Assembly (NCBI RefSeq): GCF_004795035.1
Contig: NZ_SSBK01000009.1
Coordinates: forward strand, 62,001-126,000
Origin: Streptomyces sp. A0958
GTDB taxonomy: Bacteria; Actinomycetota; Actinomycetes; Streptomycetales; Streptomycetaceae
DNA length: 64,000 bases
Direction: 5' to 3'
In this document: one piece after another, positions 24,395-35,762 of the stretch
Layout of the letters: the number at the start of each line of letters is the position of its first letter
How positions within the stretch are numbered: position 1 is the stretch's first letter
The notes under the pieces: model-generated
Database searches by the model: none
What the model was told of the DNA's origin: nothing
The model's input: the letters and a program-made list of their open reading frames with translations, nothing else
Translations under genes and position numbers: made by a program

Positions 24395-26341
24395 GTGACC
24401 CAAGTGACCGAACGCAGCCCGTCGTTGTCGGCCGAGCAGGCGGGGCCCGCCGTACTGGTCGCGGCCGCGCTGCGCGGGGCCGTCGCGGCGGGGCTCGGGC
24501 TGGGCTCCGTCGCCGTCCTCGTCGCCGCCGTGTGGATCAGCTCCCCGGCCCCCGACAGCGGGCCCGGCGAGGCGTTCCACGCGGCGGCCGGCCTGTGGCT
24601 GCTCGCGCACGGCGCCGAGCTGGTCAGGACGGAGACCCTGACCGGAGCCCCGGCGCCGGTGGGCGTCGTCCCGCTGCTGCTCGCCGCCCTGCCGGTGTGG
24701 CTGGTGCACCGGGCGGCCAGGGACGTGCTGGAGCCGGATGAGGGCCGCGCCGCCCCGTCGCCCGGAGGGGCGTTCGCCCTGGTGGCGGGCGGATACCTGC
24801 TGGTCGGGGCGGCGGTCGCCCTCTACGCGCGGGGCGCCTCACTGTCGGCCAGGCCGCTGTCCCTGCTGTTCCCCGCCGTGCTGGTGGTGGCGGGTGCGGC
24901 GGCCACCGGGGTGTGGTCGGCGTGCGGGCACCCGCTCGGCCCGCCGCCCTCCTGGGCGCCGGTGCGGCTGCACGAGGCGATGGCGCGTACCCGGTTCGTG
25001 CGGCGGGCCGAGGCGGTGGGCCGGTCGGCGGCGGCCGGCACGGCGGTGCTGCTGGGAGCGGGAGCGCTGGTCGTGGCATCGGCGCTGGTGTGGCACGGGG
25101 AACCGGTGCAGGAATCCTTCCTGCGGCTCTCCGGCGACTGGGGTGGCCGGGTCGCGGTGCTCCTGCTGGCGCTGGGCCTGGTGCCGAACGCGGCGGTGTG
25201 GGGTGCGGCGTACGGCCTCGGCCCGGGCTTCGCCCTCGGTACGGCGTCGACGGTCACCCCACTCGCCTTCACGGGACAGCCCGCCGTACCGGACTTCCCG
25301 CTGCTGGCCGCGATGCCGGCCCAGGGGCCGGGGACGCCCCTGAACTGGGCGGCCGGCGCTGTTCCGGTCGCCGCGGCGCTGACGGTCGCCTGGTTCACCG
25401 TACGGCGGGCTGCGCCGGTCCACGGCGTACGCGAGGAGGCGTGGGGCCCGGGGGAGACCGCGCTCACCACCGCGCTGGCGGCCGTCGGCTGCGGGGTCGG
25501 CGCGGCCCTGCTGGCAGCCGCGGCGGGCGGGCCGCTCGGCACCCATGCCCTCGCGGACTTCGGCCCGGTGTGGTGGCTCACGGGGGCGGCGGCGCTGGCG
25601 TGGACGATCGTGCTCGGCGTCCCGGCGGCCCTGCTGCTGCGGGCCTGGCGGCTGCGCGGGCGTACGGAGGATGAGGAGCCGGAGACCGTGCCGGACAGCG
25701 CCGAAGGAGTGAAGGCGCGACCGGAGGAGAAGGTGTCCGAGGAGGCGGAGAAGGCGCCCGAGGTTACGGAGAAGGGCGCCCGACGCAGGTGGTGGCCCCG
25801 GGGGAGCCGCCGCACCGAGGAGCAGGAGCCCCGGAACGACGAGGCACCCGCCCCTGCGCCCGCCCCGGCACCCGGCGGCGGGGACGCGGACATCGAGGCG
25901 TACGACTTCCTGCCGACCGACCCCTGGCAAGCCCGGAGGGCCGACGAGCGCCCGGCCGCCCCACCGGAGCCCGCACCCGCATCCGCACCCGCACCCGCCG
26001 CCGAGACCCTGGAGCCCAAGCCCCGGAAGGTCCCGGAGCCCAAGCCCCGGAAGGTCCCGGACACCGGGCCCCTGCCCGAGTCCGGGCCCCGACCCGAGCC
26101 GAAGCCCCAACCCGAGCCCCAACCCGAGCCCCAACCCGAGCCCCAACCCGAGCCCCGACCCGAGCCCCGGAAGTCCCCGGACACCGGGCCCCTGCCCGAG
26201 TCCGGGCCCCGACCCGAGCCGAAGCCCCAACCCGAGCCCCAACCCGAGCCCCGACCCGAGCCCCGGAAGTCCCCGGACACCGAGCCCCGTCCCGAGCCCG
26301 CGCCCGATCCGGAGCCCGGCCCTCCCGCCGCTACTCCTTGA
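24395..26341 (+). CDS. DUF6350-type multi-spanning membrane protein
   Basis: A 648-residue protein. About 9-10 hydrophobic segments fill residues 20-430. The tail from about 435 is charged and disordered: Glu/Lys-rich, then Pro/Glu repeats of the PEPQPEP type. The family (DUF6350, sometimes called cell division protein PerM) is from memory of this gene's position in Streptomyces; transport or division roles are unproven. GTG 24395 is used, and GTG 24404 is an alternative. The stop overlaps the convergent gene's stop by 11 bp. Confidence 0.75.
   Translation: MTQVTERSPSLSAEQAGPAVLVAAALRGAVAAGLGLGSVAVLVAAVWISSPAPDSGPGEAFHAAAGLWLLAHGAELVRTETLTGAPAPVGVVPLLLAALPVWLVHRAARDVLEPDEGRAAPSPGGAFALVAGGYLLVGAAVALYARGASLSARPLSLLFPAVLVVAGAAATGVWSACGHPLGPPPSWAPVRLHEAMARTRFVRRAEAVGRSAAAGTAVLLGAGALVVASALVWHGEPVQESFLRLSGDWGGRVAVLLLALGLVPNAAVWGAAYGLGPGFALGTASTVTPLAFTGQPAVPDFPLLAAMPAQGPGTPLNWAAGAVPVAAALTVAWFTVRRAAPVHGVREEAWGPGETALTTALAAVGCGVGAALLAAAAGGPLGTHALADFGPVWWLTGAAALAWTIVLGVPAALLLRAWRLRGRTEDEEPETVPDSAEGVKARPEEKVSEEAEKAPEVTEKGARRRWWPRGSRRTEEQEPRNDEAPAPAPAPAPGGGDADIEAYDFLPTDPWQARRADERPAAPPEPAPASAPAPAAETLEPKPRKVPEPKPRKVPDTGPLPESGPRPEPKPQPEPQPEPQPEPQPEPRPEPRKSPDTGPLPESGPRPEPKPQPEPQPEPRPEPRKSPDTEPRPEPAPDPEPGPPAATP
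26016..26290 (+). repeat. Pro/Glu codon repeats
   Basis: Short units encoding PEPKPRKV, then QPEP/RPEP dipeptide runs. A larger duplicated block ([17 protein letters not shown], near 26055 and 26175) encodes the C-terminal tail of the DUF6350 protein. Confidence 0.85.
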
Positions 26342-27326
26342 CGCCGAAGAGGGGTTCCAGCGGCTTCGGGAGGAGGTCGTTGCAGGCCAGCTGGCCCGAC
26401 TTGGTGAGGGCGTCGTTCACGCAGGTGTAGTAGTCGCGGTAGACCATCTGCACGGTGAACGTCGTCGCCACGATCGCCAGCGCGACCAGCCCCGTCACCA
26501 GACCGCTGACCGCGGCCGTGGTCTGCTGCCGGCCCGTGCGCTGGGCGGCGAGGGTGTTCTGCGCACCCGCGGGGCGCTGCCCGGCGGGGGCGGCGGGGCC
26601 CCAGGCAGCACCGGCGGGCTGCCCCGGCCCGCCGGCGGTAGCCGCACCGCTCTCCCCGGCGGCACCCGCACCGCTCTCCCCGGCGGCACCCGCACCGCTC
26701 TCCCCGGCGGCACCCGCACCGCTCGTCCCGGGAGCAGGCGCGCCCGGTCCGGCCGCCGGGTCCTTCGGCCTCGCCCGCAGTGCGCTGATCGACCAGTAGG
26801 TGGCGAGCGCGCCGAGCAGCAGGGCGATCTCCGGGAAGTCGAAGATCGCGAAGAAGAAGGCCCACATGCCGGCGAGCAGCGAGTAGCGGGCGCGGCGCTG
26901 GATGGGGTCGGTCGGGTCCCAGCGCGGGCCGGCGGGGGAACCCTGGGGGCCGCCCTTCCCGTTCGGTCCGCCCGGTCCGGCGGGCCGGCCGCCGAAGTCG
27001 CCGTTCTGGCGGCCCGGCTGCTTGCTGCTCCACTGGCTGCCCCACACGGGCCGGTTGTCGGAGGGCTGGCCGTCGGGTGCGTCCCCGCCGTTTCCGGCGC
27101 CCCCGCCGTCGCCGTTGCCGTCCGTGCCGCCGCCGGCCGGGTGACGCGGCTGCCAGGGCTGGTCGGGCCGGCCCTCGGGCGGCGGCGCGAAGGGGTTGTC
27201 GTCGCCCTGCGGCTTCCCGGAGGAACCGGACGGCGAGGAGGAGGACGAGGAGGAGCGATCCCGCATCAGCAGGGTGGCCCGCCCGGTCAGCGGACGGTGG
27301 AAGGCGGTGCGGCGTCGGTCCGGCAT
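26331..27326 (-). CDS. Membrane protein with disordered Pro/Gly N-terminus, unknown function
   Basis: A 331-residue protein. Residues 1-130 are Ser/Gly/Pro/Asn-rich. Two hydrophobic helices lie near residues 145-180 ([20 protein letters not shown]). A GESGAGAA repeat linker follows, then a third helix near 285-305 ([20 protein letters not shown]). The end has two Cys (TCVNDAL, LACNDLL), probably outside. The start is the ATG at 27324-27326 with GGGGAAG upstream; an internal ATG at 27266 lacks a site. The gene lies tail-to-tail with the DUF6350 gene. No family recognised. Confidence 0.75.
   Translation of the reverse strand: MPDRRRTAFHRPLTGRATLLMRDRSSSSSSSPSGSSGKPQGDDNPFAPPPEGRPDQPWQPRHPAGGGTDGNGDGGGAGNGGDAPDGQPSDNRPVWGSQWSSKQPGRQNGDFGGRPAGPGGPNGKGGPQGSPAGPRWDPTDPIQRRARYSLLAGMWAFFFAIFDFPEIALLLGALATYWSISALRARPKDPAAGPGAPAPGTSGAGAAGESGAGAAGESGAGAAGESGAATAGGPGQPAGAAWGPAAPAGQRPAGAQNTLAAQRTGRQQTTAAVSGLVTGLVALAIVATTFTVQMVYRDYYTCVNDALTKSGQLACNDLLPKPLEPLFGVKE
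26644..26731 (-). repeat. 24-bp coding repeats
   Basis: Three identical 24-bp units at 26644, 26668 and 26692 and a partial fourth, encoding GESGAGAA repeats of the neighbouring membrane protein's linker. Confidence 0.85.
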
Positions 27327-27657
27327 GTGGTGAACGTCTTCCCCATCTCGTCATTTCCGCCCGGTGGACGGTTCGCTGTCCCTTGACGCTACCTTCCGGC
27401 GAGGAGGAGCCGGAAGCGGGGAGCGCGGGTGCGGCGCCCGGACCGGTGGACCGGCCGGCCGGGGCTCCCTCACCCCGTCAGGCAAGGGCCCGGCGAGGTG
27501 CCGGTATCGTTGCTGACGGCCGGCCCGTTCGTAGAGTTCCCCGTATCGGGGAGCGCGCTTCTTTCGTACGACCGTACAAACCGCATGGCCGCCGCCCCAG
27601 TGCCGTGGTGGCGGGCCGGCCGCTTCGAACCGCTCGCACGCGAGAAAGGGCCCAGCC
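27327..27657. other. Divergent region upstream of purN
   Basis: A 331-bp gap with no convincing gene. It includes a likely -10 box TATCGT near 27503 for purN and the short palindrome GTACG-AC-CGTAC near 27567. I looked for a ZTP (pfl) riboswitch before purN/purH and did not see its conserved CCGG..GCC and CGTGGG blocks. Confidence 0.4.
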
Positions 27658-28314
27658 GTGGCCTCCCCGCTCTCCTCCGCCACCCCGGCCCGTGTGGTCG
27701 TCCTGGTCTCCGGGTCCGGTACGAACCTTCAGGCGCTGCTCGACGCGATCGGCGACGACCCCGTCGGGTACGGCGCCCGGATCGTCGCGGTCGGCGCCGA
27801 CCGCGACGGCATCGCCGGTCTGGAGCGGGCCGAGCGCGCCGGGCTCCCCACCTTCGTGTGCCGCGTCAAGGACCACGCCTCGCGCGAGGAGTGGGACGCC
27901 GCGCTCGCCGAGGCCACCGCCGAGCACCGGCCGGACCTCGTCGTCTCCGCCGGGTTCATGAAGATCGTGGGCAAGGAGTTCCTGGCCCGCTTCGGCGGCC
28001 GGTTCGTCAACACCCACCCCGCCCTGCTCCCCAGCTTTCCCGGTGCCCACGGCGTGCGTGACGCGCTCGCGCACGGCGTGAAGGTCACCGGGTGCACCGT
28101 CCACTTCGTCGACGACGGTGTCGACACCGGTCCGATCATCGCGCAGGGCGTGGTCGAGGTGACCGAAGAGGACACCCCGGAGGGCGAAGCGGCCCTTCAC
28201 GAACGCATCAAGGAAGTCGAGCGCAAGCTGCTCGTCGAGGCCGTGGGGCGGCTCGCCCGTGACGGCTATCGCATTGAGGGACGAAAGGTTCATCTCGGTC
28301 ATGACGGTGAATAA
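27658..28314 (+). CDS. purN: Phosphoribosylglycinamide formyltransferase
   Basis: A 218-residue enzyme that transfers a formyl group from 10-formyl-THF to GAR in purine synthesis. [18 protein letters not shown] is the phosphate-binding start, MKIVGKEFL and [12 protein letters not shown] hold the catalytic Asn-His pair, and [17 protein letters not shown] holds the Asp. GTG start with GAGAAAGGG upstream. It overlaps purH by 14 nt, so the two are coupled. Confidence 0.97.
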   Translation: MASPLSSATPARVVVLVSGSGTNLQALLDAIGDDPVGYGARIVAVGADRDGIAGLERAERAGLPTFVCRVKDHASREEWDAALAEATAEHRPDLVVSAGFMKIVGKEFLARFGGRFVNTHPALLPSFPGAHGVRDALAHGVKVTGCTVHFVDDGVDTGPIIAQGVVEVTEEDTPEGEAALHERIKEVERKLLVEAVGRLARDGYRIEGRKVHLGHDGE

Positions 28315-29854
28315 GCCCATCCGCCGCGCCCTGGTCAGCGTCTACGACAAGACGGGGCTCGAAGACCTCGCCCGCGGTCTGCACGAGGCGGGTGTCGAGC
28401 TGGTCTCCACCGGCTCCACCGCCGGAAAGATCGCCGCCGCCGGCGTCCCGGTCACCAAGGTCGAGGAGCTGACCGGCTTCCCCGAGTGCCTTGACGGCCG
28501 CGTCAAGACGCTGCACCCCCGCGTCCATGCCGGCATCCTCGCCGACCTGCGCCTGGACGCGCACCGCGAGCAGCTGGCCGAGCTCGGTGTCGAGCCGTTC
28601 GACCTGGTGGTCGTCAACCTCTACCCGTTCAAGGAGACCGTCGCCTCCGGCGCCTCCGCCGACGAGTGCGTCGAGCAGATCGACATCGGCGGCCCCTCGA
28701 TGGTCCGCGCCGCCGCCAAGAATCACCCGTCCGTGGCCGTCGTCACCAGCCCGGAGCGGTACGCCGACGTGCTGGCCGCGGTCAAGGGCGGCGGCTTCGA
28801 CCTGACCGCCCGCAAGCGGCTCGCCGCCGAGGCCTTCCAGCACACCGCCGCCTACGACGTGGCCGTCGCCTCCTGGTTCGCCGCCGACTACGCCGCCGCC
28901 GACGACTCGGGCTTCCCGGACTTCTTCGGTACGACGTACGCCCGCGAGAACGTCCTGCGCTACGGCGAGAACCCGCACCAGCCCGCCGCGCTCTACACCT
29001 CCGGCGCCGGCGGCCTGGCCGAGGCCGAGCAACTGCACGGCAAGGAGATGTCCTACAACAACTACACGGACACCGACGCCGCCCGCCGCGCCGCGTACGA
29101 CCACGCCGAGCCGTGCGTCGCGATCATCAAGCACGCCAACCCGTGCGGCATCGCCATCGCCGACGACGTGGCCGAGGCCCACCGCAACGCCCACGCCTGC
29201 GACCCGGTGTCGGCGTACGGCGGTGTCATCGCCGTCAACCGTCCGGTGACCGTCGCCATGGCCGAGCAGGTCGCGGAGATCTTCACCGAGGTCATCGTCG
29301 CCCCGGCGTACGAGGACGGCGCGGTCGAGGTCCTGGCCCGCAAGAAGAACATCCGGGTGCTGCGCTGCCCCGACGCCCCGTCCGCCGAGGTCGAGGCGAA
29401 GGCGATCGACGGCGGCACACTGCTCCAGGTCACCGACCGGCTCCAGGCCGAGGGCGACGACCCGGCCAACTGGACGCTCGCCACGGGTGAGGCGCTGTCC
29501 GCCGACGAGCTGAAGGAGCTGGCCTTCGCCTGGAAGGCGTGCCGCGCGGTCAAGTCCAACGCGATCCTGCTCGCCAAGGGCGGCGCCTCGGTCGGCGTCG
29601 GCATGGGCCAGGTCAACCGCGTCGACTCCGCGAAGCTCGCCGTCGAGCGCGCGGGCGAGGAGCGGGCGGCCGGTTCGTACGCCGCGTCCGACGCGTTCTT
29701 CCCGTTCCCGGACGGGCTGGAGATCCTGACCGCGGCCGGCGTCAAGGCCGTGGCCCAGCCGGGCGGTTCGGTCCGCGACGAGCTGGTGGTCGAGGCCGCG
29801 AAGAAGGCGGGCGTGACGATGTACTTCACCGGCACCCGGCACTTCTTCCACTGA
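28301..29854 (+). CDS. purH: Bifunctional AICAR transformylase / IMP cyclohydrolase
   Basis: A 517-residue bifunctional enzyme for the last two purine steps. The N-terminal MGS-like domain ([27 protein letters not shown]) closes the ring of FAICAR. The C-terminal AICAR formyltransferase domain contains [14 protein letters not shown] (Lys-His catalytic pair) and [10 protein letters not shown] at the end. The ATG at 28301 lies within the 3' end of purN. A strong hairpin follows. Confidence 0.97.
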   Translation: MTVNKPIRRALVSVYDKTGLEDLARGLHEAGVELVSTGSTAGKIAAAGVPVTKVEELTGFPECLDGRVKTLHPRVHAGILADLRLDAHREQLAELGVEPFDLVVVNLYPFKETVASGASADECVEQIDIGGPSMVRAAAKNHPSVAVVTSPERYADVLAAVKGGGFDLTARKRLAAEAFQHTAAYDVAVASWFAADYAAADDSGFPDFFGTTYARENVLRYGENPHQPAALYTSGAGGLAEAEQLHGKEMSYNNYTDTDAARRAAYDHAEPCVAIIKHANPCGIAIADDVAEAHRNAHACDPVSAYGGVIAVNRPVTVAMAEQVAEIFTEVIVAPAYEDGAVEVLARKKNIRVLRCPDAPSAEVEAKAIDGGTLLQVTDRLQAEGDDPANWTLATGEALSADELKELAFAWKACRAVKSNAILLAKGGASVGVGMGQVNRVDSAKLAVERAGEERAAGSYAASDAFFPFPDGLEILTAAGVKAVAQPGGSVRDELVVEAAKKAGVTMYFTGTRHFFH

Positions 29855-29879
29855 GCCGGCCGGTCCCGCACGGTACGAC

Positions 29880-29924
29880 CGAGGGCCGTAACCCCACGCG
29901 ATCAGCGTGCGGTTACGGCCCTCG
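29880..29924. terminator. Terminator after purH
   Basis: CGAGGGCCGTAACC (29880-29893) pairs exactly with GGTTACGGCCCTCG (29911-29924). The inner loop has a further ACGC/GCGT pairing. It separates purH from the convergent RDD gene. Confidence 0.9.
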
Positions 29925-29942
29925 GGTCCGTCTGAGGGGCGG

Positions 29943-30533
29943 TCAGCCGACCTTGACGACCACGGTGGAGCAGACCTTGTCCGCGAACGTCTGGTTCTTG
30001 CTGTCCCACAGCGGCCACAGCCAGCCGATGTAGCAGGCGAGGCTGTCCAGGAAGTGGGCGATGTTGCGGACGAACGCCATGCCGAAGCCGAGTGTCCGGC
30101 CGTCCTGCTCGCGCAGGAGGCTGATGCCGAGGGCCTTCTTGCCGATCCACTGGCCGGTCGTGCCCTCCTTGTACAGCTTGAAGAGACCGAGGCCGATGCC
30201 GACGAGGACGCCCAGGAGGGCGATCAGGCCGCCCGTGCCGCCACCCACGCCGCTGCCGATGCCGACGAGGAGTCCGTAGGGGATGCCGATGACGATGCCG
30301 TCGAGCAGGACCGCGGCGAAGCGGCTCCCCCAGCCGGCGAGCGGCGGACGGGCCCCCTGGCCGGGCCGGCCGTAGTCGGCGCCGGAGACCGGCGGGGCCT
30401 GCGGGTAGCCGTAGCCCTGCTGCGGCACGCCCTGGGGAGCCTGCTGGGGGTAGCCGTAGCCGGGCTGGTCCTGCGGCGGCTGGCCGGGCTGCTGCCCGTA
30501 GGGGTTGTTCGGGTTCGGGTCGCCGAAGCTCAT
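29943..30533 (-). CDS. RDD-family membrane protein
   Basis: A 196-residue protein with a Gln/Pro/Tyr/Gly-rich cytoplasmic N-terminus (about 1-60). An RDD domain follows: FAAVLLDGIVIGIPYGLLVG with the conserved R..A.llD, a second helix (LIALLGVLVGIGLGLFKLY) and the TGQWIGKKALGI loop. Then LVRNI-like AFVRNIAHFLD and a last helix. The role of RDD proteins is largely unknown (some move ions). GGAGG lies about 10 nt before the ATG. Confidence 0.88.
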   Translation of the reverse strand: MSFGDPNPNNPYGQQPGQPPQDQPGYGYPQQAPQGVPQQGYGYPQAPPVSGADYGRPGQGARPPLAGWGSRFAAVLLDGIVIGIPYGLLVGIGSGVGGGTGGLIALLGVLVGIGLGLFKLYKEGTTGQWIGKKALGISLLREQDGRTLGFGMAFVRNIAHFLDSLACYIGWLWPLWDSKNQTFADKVCSTVVVKVG

Positions 30534-30761
30534 AGGGGGCGTTCCTCCAACAGACGTACGGGGACGAGTGCGGCCGCGCGGAGGAAAGAAAACGTCAGCG
30601 GTCCAGCCCCCCGGTTACTGCTGCGGCACAGCGCCCCTCATCGTGATAAGCGGTAAGTAAGTTTGTCCACCCGCTGCGGAAGAAGTTGTCCAAGTGCAAC
30701 CTTGTGTCCACCGCCCGTACCTGATTGGTCCGAGGGCGGGGTCATCCGCGAGTATGGGGAC

Positions 30762-31631
30762 ATGACTGCCCAGATTCTCGATGGCAAGGCCACCGCAGCC
30801 GCGATCAAGTCCGATCTCACCGTCCGCGTGGCGGCCCTCAAGGCCCGGGGTATCACCCCCGGCCTGGGAACCCTGCTGGTCGGGGACGACCCGGGCAGCA
30901 GGTGGTACGTGAACGGCAAGCACCGCGACTGCGCCCAGGTCGGCATCGGCTCCATCCAGCGCGAACTGCCCGACACCGCCACGCAGGAGGAGATCGAGGA
31001 CGTCGTCCGCGAACTCAACGCCGACCCCGAGTGCACCGGTTACATCGTGCAGCTCCCCCTGCCCAAGGGAATCGACACCAACCGGGTCCTGGAGCTGATG
31101 AATCCGGCCAAGGACGCCGACGGCCTCCACCCGATGAGCCTGGGCCGGCTCGTGCTCAACGAGACGGGCCCGCTGCCCTGCACCCCGCAGGGCGTCGTCC
31201 AGCTGCTCCGCCACCACGGCGTGGAGATCAACGGGGCGCACGTCGTGGTCGTCGGACGCGGCGTCACCATCGGGCGGTCCATCCCGCTGCTGCTGACCCG
31301 CAAGTCGGAGAACGCCACGGTGACCCAGTGCCACACCGGTACGCGTGACCTGGCCGCCCACCTCCGGCAGGCCGACATCATCGTCGCCGCCGCGGGCGTG
31401 CCCCACATCATCAAGCCCGAGGACGTGAAGCCGGGCGCCGCCGTCCTCGACGTCGGCGTCAGCCGCGACGAGAACGGCAAGATCGTCGGCGACGTCCACC
31501 CGGGCGTGGCCGAGGTCGCCGCCTGGATCTCGCCGAACCCGGGCGGTGTCGGACCGATGACCCGCGCCCAGCTGCTCGTCAACGTGGTCGAGGCCGCCGA
31601 GCGCGACGCCGACGCCGTCTCCGCCGGCTGA
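30762..31631 (+). CDS. folD: Methylenetetrahydrofolate dehydrogenase/cyclohydrolase
   Basis: A 289-residue FolD. The catalytic Lys sits in [10 protein letters not shown] (Y-x-x-x-K), the folate loop is [11 protein letters not shown], and the NADP-binding loop is [17 protein letters not shown]. It makes 10-formyl-THF, the donor used by purN and purH close upstream. The ATG is 30762; earlier codons are not FolD-like. A DUF3017 gene follows 20 bp later, probably in the same transcript. Confidence 0.96.
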   Translation: MTAQILDGKATAAAIKSDLTVRVAALKARGITPGLGTLLVGDDPGSRWYVNGKHRDCAQVGIGSIQRELPDTATQEEIEDVVRELNADPECTGYIVQLPLPKGIDTNRVLELMNPAKDADGLHPMSLGRLVLNETGPLPCTPQGVVQLLRHHGVEINGAHVVVVGRGVTIGRSIPLLLTRKSENATVTQCHTGTRDLAAHLRQADIIVAAAGVPHIIKPEDVKPGAAVLDVGVSRDENGKIVGDVHPGVAEVAAWISPNPGGVGPMTRAQLLVNVVEAAERDADAVSAG

Positions 31632-31651
31632 TCCGACCCGGAAGGAACCCC

Positions 31652-32209
31652 ATGGGTGCTGGTACGAGTCCGGCCGACCGGGCCGCGTCGGAGTCCGGGC
31701 CGGCCACCGAAGGGGCCGCGCCCGAGCCGGAGACGGCCGACGCCGCGACCGGCGCGGGCGGGACCGGAACGGACGCGTCCGACGCGTCCGCCGCGGGCGA
31801 GGCCACCGGGGCGCGCCGCGCGCGGCGGTTCTCGCTGACCCGGGACACCGCACGGCCCGAGGGCGGTGGCCGGGCGGCCGCCGGGGACGCTCCCGCACCG
31901 GCCCGTCAGTGGCCGCTGCTCGCCGTGCTCTGCATGGCCGGGGCCGGACTGCTGATCGTGGCGGCCGACCCCTTCGACGAGGCCTTCCGCATCGGGACGA
32001 TACTGATCGGCGTGGCGCTCGTCGTGGGCGCGATCCTGCGGCTCGTGGTCCGCTCGGTCGGCATGCTCGCGGTGCGGTCCCGCTTCACCGACCTGGTGAC
32101 GTACGGGCTGCTGGGCGTCCTCATCGTGATGCTCTCGCTGATGGCGCAGCCGAAGCCGTGGCTGGACATCCCGTTCCTGGAGGACGCGGTCCACTTCACC
32201 GTGCGCTGA
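31652..32209 (+). CDS. DUF3017 membrane protein
   Basis: A 185-residue protein. The first 85 residues are an acidic, Ala/Glu/Gly-rich disordered region, followed by three hydrophobic helices (PLLAVLCMAGAGLLIVAADP; ILIGVALVVGAILRLVV; LVTYGLLGVLIVMLSLM). DUF3017 next to folD is typical in Streptomyces, from memory. Function unknown. GGAAGGA precedes the ATG. A hairpin follows. Confidence 0.85.
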   Translation: MGAGTSPADRAASESGPATEGAAPEPETADAATGAGGTGTDASDASAAGEATGARRARRFSLTRDTARPEGGGRAAAGDAPAPARQWPLLAVLCMAGAGLLIVAADPFDEAFRIGTILIGVALVVGAILRLVVRSVGMLAVRSRFTDLVTYGLLGVLIVMLSLMAQPKPWLDIPFLEDAVHFTVR

Positions 32210-32228
32210 CCCGCCCGTTCCATGGACC

Positions 32229-32264
32229 GGTGCCCGTCCCCTCCCCCGAGAAGGGACGGACACC
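32229..32264. terminator. Hairpin after the folD-DUF3017 operon
   Basis: The arms include CCGTCCC (32234-32240) and GGGACGG (32253-32259), extended by GGTG/CACC with a bulge. It is the likely end of the folD transcript. The rest of the 317-bp gap to 32,526 shows only promoter-like sequence for the next gene and no coding frame. Confidence 0.6.
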
Positions 32265-32526
32265 GGGACGGGGCAACCCGGAGCGAAACGCTCCGAACGC
32301 GGCGACCTGAGCGACCTTGCCCCGTCCTGGTTCAAGCCTTGTCGACCCGGCACACGCGTTCAAGGGATGGCTGTGGCCTGTGGCACGGAAGTGACCATTC
32401 CGCCATCGTGTGATCGTCCGGCAACATCGTCCGGCAACGGTGGCAGACTGACCGGCGCGGTCCGGCGACGGCACGACCACCGGGTCCGGACAGCGGCGGA
32501 AGCAGGAGCGGACAGAGGGGGAAGTC

Positions 32527-33183
32527 ATGCCTCGTTGGAAGGCGCTGCCGCCGGATCTCGACCCGCAGATCCGGGAGTTCACCGGTCAGCTGCGCCGGCT
32601 CGTGGACCGGAGCGGGCTCAGCCTCGCCGCGGTGGCCGACCGCACGGGCTACAGCAGGACGTCCTGGGAGCGGTATCTGAACGGCCGGCTGCTCGCGCCC
32701 AGGGGGGCGATCTACGCGCTCGCCGAGGTGACGGGCACCAACCGCGTCCACCTGAACACCATGTGGGAGCTGTCGGAGCGGGCCTGGAGCCGCGCCGAGA
32801 TGCGCCAGGACATGACGATGGAGTCCATCCGGATCACCCAGGCGCGGGCCGCGCTCGGTGAGTCGGGCCGCAACCCGCCCGGCCACGGCAGGAGCCGCCC
32901 CTCCGGCGGCGTCGGCACCGCCCAGGGGCCCGGCGCCCCCGGCCACGGCCGCCGCGCCTCCGCCGTACCCCCGCAACGCGGCAGGGCCTCGCACCCCCGG
33001 CAGCCGCAGTCCGGGCCGCACGTGCCCCGGGGCCAGGGCCTGCCGCCCGACGTGGCCTTCGCCGCGGGCCTCGGGGGGCCGCCGCCCGCGCCCCGGACCC
33101 GCCGGCGCCTCGGGCCGGTCCCGATGGCCGCCGTGGCGGGTCTCGTGGTGCTGGTCGTCGCCGTGCTGCTGCTGACCGGCTGA
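32527..33183 (+). CDS. Membrane-tethered XRE/HTH protein
   Basis: A 218-residue protein. An HTH lies at about residues 25-80 (LSLAAVADRTGYSRTSWERY). A short helical stretch follows (AWSRAEMRQDMTMESIRITQ), then a 90-residue Gly/Pro/Arg-rich linker. One C-terminal membrane helix ends the protein (VAGLVVLVVAVLLLTG). The layout is RodZ-like, with HTH inside and a helix at the end but no periplasmic domain. Role unknown. AGAGGGGGAAG precedes the ATG. Confidence 0.82.
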   Translation: MPRWKALPPDLDPQIREFTGQLRRLVDRSGLSLAAVADRTGYSRTSWERYLNGRLLAPRGAIYALAEVTGTNRVHLNTMWELSERAWSRAEMRQDMTMESIRITQARAALGESGRNPPGHGRSRPSGGVGTAQGPGAPGHGRRASAVPPQRGRASHPRQPQSGPHVPRGQGLPPDVAFAAGLGGPPPAPRTRRRLGPVPMAAVAGLVVLVVAVLLLTG

Positions 33184-33237
33184 GCTGCCCCACGCGCGGC
33201 CGGTACGAGCGGGCGCGCGGCCGTGGCGTCCCCGTGA

Positions 33238-34389
<1,152 letters not shown>

Positions 34390-34416
34390 TCCACCGCCCG
34401 CCTCCGCGGGTACGCA

Positions 34417-34452
34417 CACGCCCCCGGCAGCCGTCTCGCTGCCGGGGGCGTG
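34417..34452. terminator. Terminator after mdh
   Basis: CACGCCCCCGGCAGC (34417-34431) and GCTGCCGGGGGCGTG (34438-34452) form a perfect 15-bp stem with a 6-nt loop, placed between mdh and the convergent PEP-mutase-type gene. Confidence 0.93.
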
Positions 34453-34465
34453 GTGCTTGCCGCCT

Positions 34466-35197
34466 TCAGACGTTCCGCAGCTCGTCCGCGATCCCGCGTA
34501 CGGCCGCCATGGCCCGACGCTGGTGGCCGGGGCCGAACGTGATCCGGGTGGCGCCCAGTTCACCGAGGCGGCGCGGTCCGGGCCCGTCCGGGCGGGCCAG
34601 GGCGTTCAGCGGCCGCCCCGGCAGGGCCTCCGCCAGCCGGCCCAGCGACTCGGGCGGGGCGGCGATCGGGTAGACGCAGTCCGCGCCCGCCGCCGTGTAC
34701 AGCCGGGCCCGGCGCACGGTCTGGGCCTCCGGGTCCGTACCGTCCGGGACGCCGGTGACGTAGCAGTCGACCCGGGCGTTCACGAACAGCGCGTCCCCGG
34801 CCACCGCACGCACCTCGGCCAGTCGGTCCGCCTGCCGAACGGCGTCCACCAGCACACCGTCCACCGTGTCCTCCAGATTGCAGCCGACGGCCCCCGTGGC
34901 GAGCAGCCGCTCCACCAGCTCCCCGGCCGCCAGCCCGTACCCGCCCTCGATGTCGGCGGTCACGGGTACGGACACGGCCCGGGCGATCCGCGCCACCGCC
35001 GCGAACATCTCGTCGGCGGGCGTCCGCCCGTCCTCGTACCCGAGCGAGGCCGCGACCCCCGCGCTCGGCGTGGCGAGCGCGGGGAACCCCGCGTCGGCGA
35101 AGACCCGGGCGCTCGCGGCGTCCCACGGGCCGGGGAGGACCAGCGGGTCGCCGGGGGCGCGGCCGTGGTGCAGGGCCCGCAGGCCGGACGCCGTCAT
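34466..35197 (-). CDS. Isocitrate lyase/PEP mutase-superfamily protein
   Basis: A 243-residue TIM-barrel. PWDAASARVFADAGFPALAT opens the strand pattern, VTADIEGGYG provides the metal-binding Asp/Glu, and GCNLEDTVDG matches the family loop. The Cys of true isocitrate lyases (K-K-C-G-H) is absent, so it is not AceA. Members with this pattern include oxaloacetate/2,3-dimethylmalate lyases and PEP-mutase-like proteins. The substrate is unknown. It lies 8 bp behind the AhpD-like gene on the same strand, so they share an operon divergent from a MocR regulator. Confidence 0.85.
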   Translation of the reverse strand: MTASGLRALHHGRAPGDPLVLPGPWDAASARVFADAGFPALATPSAGVAASLGYEDGRTPADEMFAAVARIARAVSVPVTADIEGGYGLAAGELVERLLATGAVGCNLEDTVDGVLVDAVRQADRLAEVRAVAGDALFVNARVDCYVTGVPDGTDPEAQTVRRARLYTAAGADCVYPIAAPPESLGRLAEALPGRPLNALARPDGPGPRRLGELGATRITFGPGHQRRAMAAVRGIADELRNV

Positions 35198-35205
35198 CGC
35201 GCCGG

Positions 35206-35715
35206 TCAGCGGTGGTCGCCGGGGGTGTAGTGGCCCGGGACCATGCGGGTGGCCACGGCGAACCGGTTCCAGGCGTTGATCGTGATGATCGAGGCGATGA
35301 GGTGGGCCAGCTCCTCCTCGCCGAAGTGCTTCGCGGCCCTCGCGTACACCTCGTCCGGCACGAAACCGTCGGTCAGGACGGTCACCGCCTCGGTCAGCTC
35401 GATCGCGGCGATCTCCTTCGGCGTGTAGAAGTGCCGCGCCTCCTCCCAGGCGCTGAGCTGGACGATCCGCTGCACCGACTCACCGGCCGCGAGCGCGTCC
35501 TTGGTGTGCATGTCCAGGCAGAACGCGCAGTGGTTGAGCTGCGAGGAGCGGATCTTCACCAGCTCGGCGATCACCGGGTCGGTGCCCTTGCGGGACGCGG
35601 CCTCCAGCCGGGCCATCGCCTTGTAGACGTCGGGGGCGTGCGTGGACCAGGTCATGCGCGGGGTGTGCTCGGGGCAGTACTCGGAGGTCGTGTGGCTGTG
35701 CTCGTTCGTCGTCAT
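35206..35715 (-). CDS. AhpD-like carboxymuconolactone decarboxylase-family protein
   Basis: A 169-residue all-helical protein with the redox motif [15 protein letters not shown] (C-x-x-C-x-x-x-H), the signature of AhpD-type alkyl hydroperoxidase domains. [20 protein letters not shown] closes the helix bundle. The ATG at 35713-35715 was chosen over a more upstream one because it abuts the divergent promoter and matches the family start. The 47-bp gap to the MocR gene must carry both promoters. Confidence 0.9.
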   Translation of the reverse strand: MTTNEHSHTTSEYCPEHTPRMTWSTHAPDVYKAMARLEAASRKGTDPVIAELVKIRSSQLNHCAFCLDMHTKDALAAGESVQRIVQLSAWEEARHFYTPKEIAAIELTEAVTVLTDGFVPDEVYARAAKHFGEEELAHLIASIITINAWNRFAVATRMVPGHYTPGDHR

Positions 35716-35762
35716 GGATATGACGCTACGCGCTGAGTGGCGCAAGGGTATGGTCCATTTCC

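Noticed and set aside
26020..26290. CRISPR-like regular repeats
   Set aside because: They are in-frame Pro/Glu codon repeats with no unique spacers; no cas genes in the window.
27327..27657. ZTP (pfl) riboswitch upstream of purN/purH
   Set aside because: Conserved pfl blocks were not found by eye.
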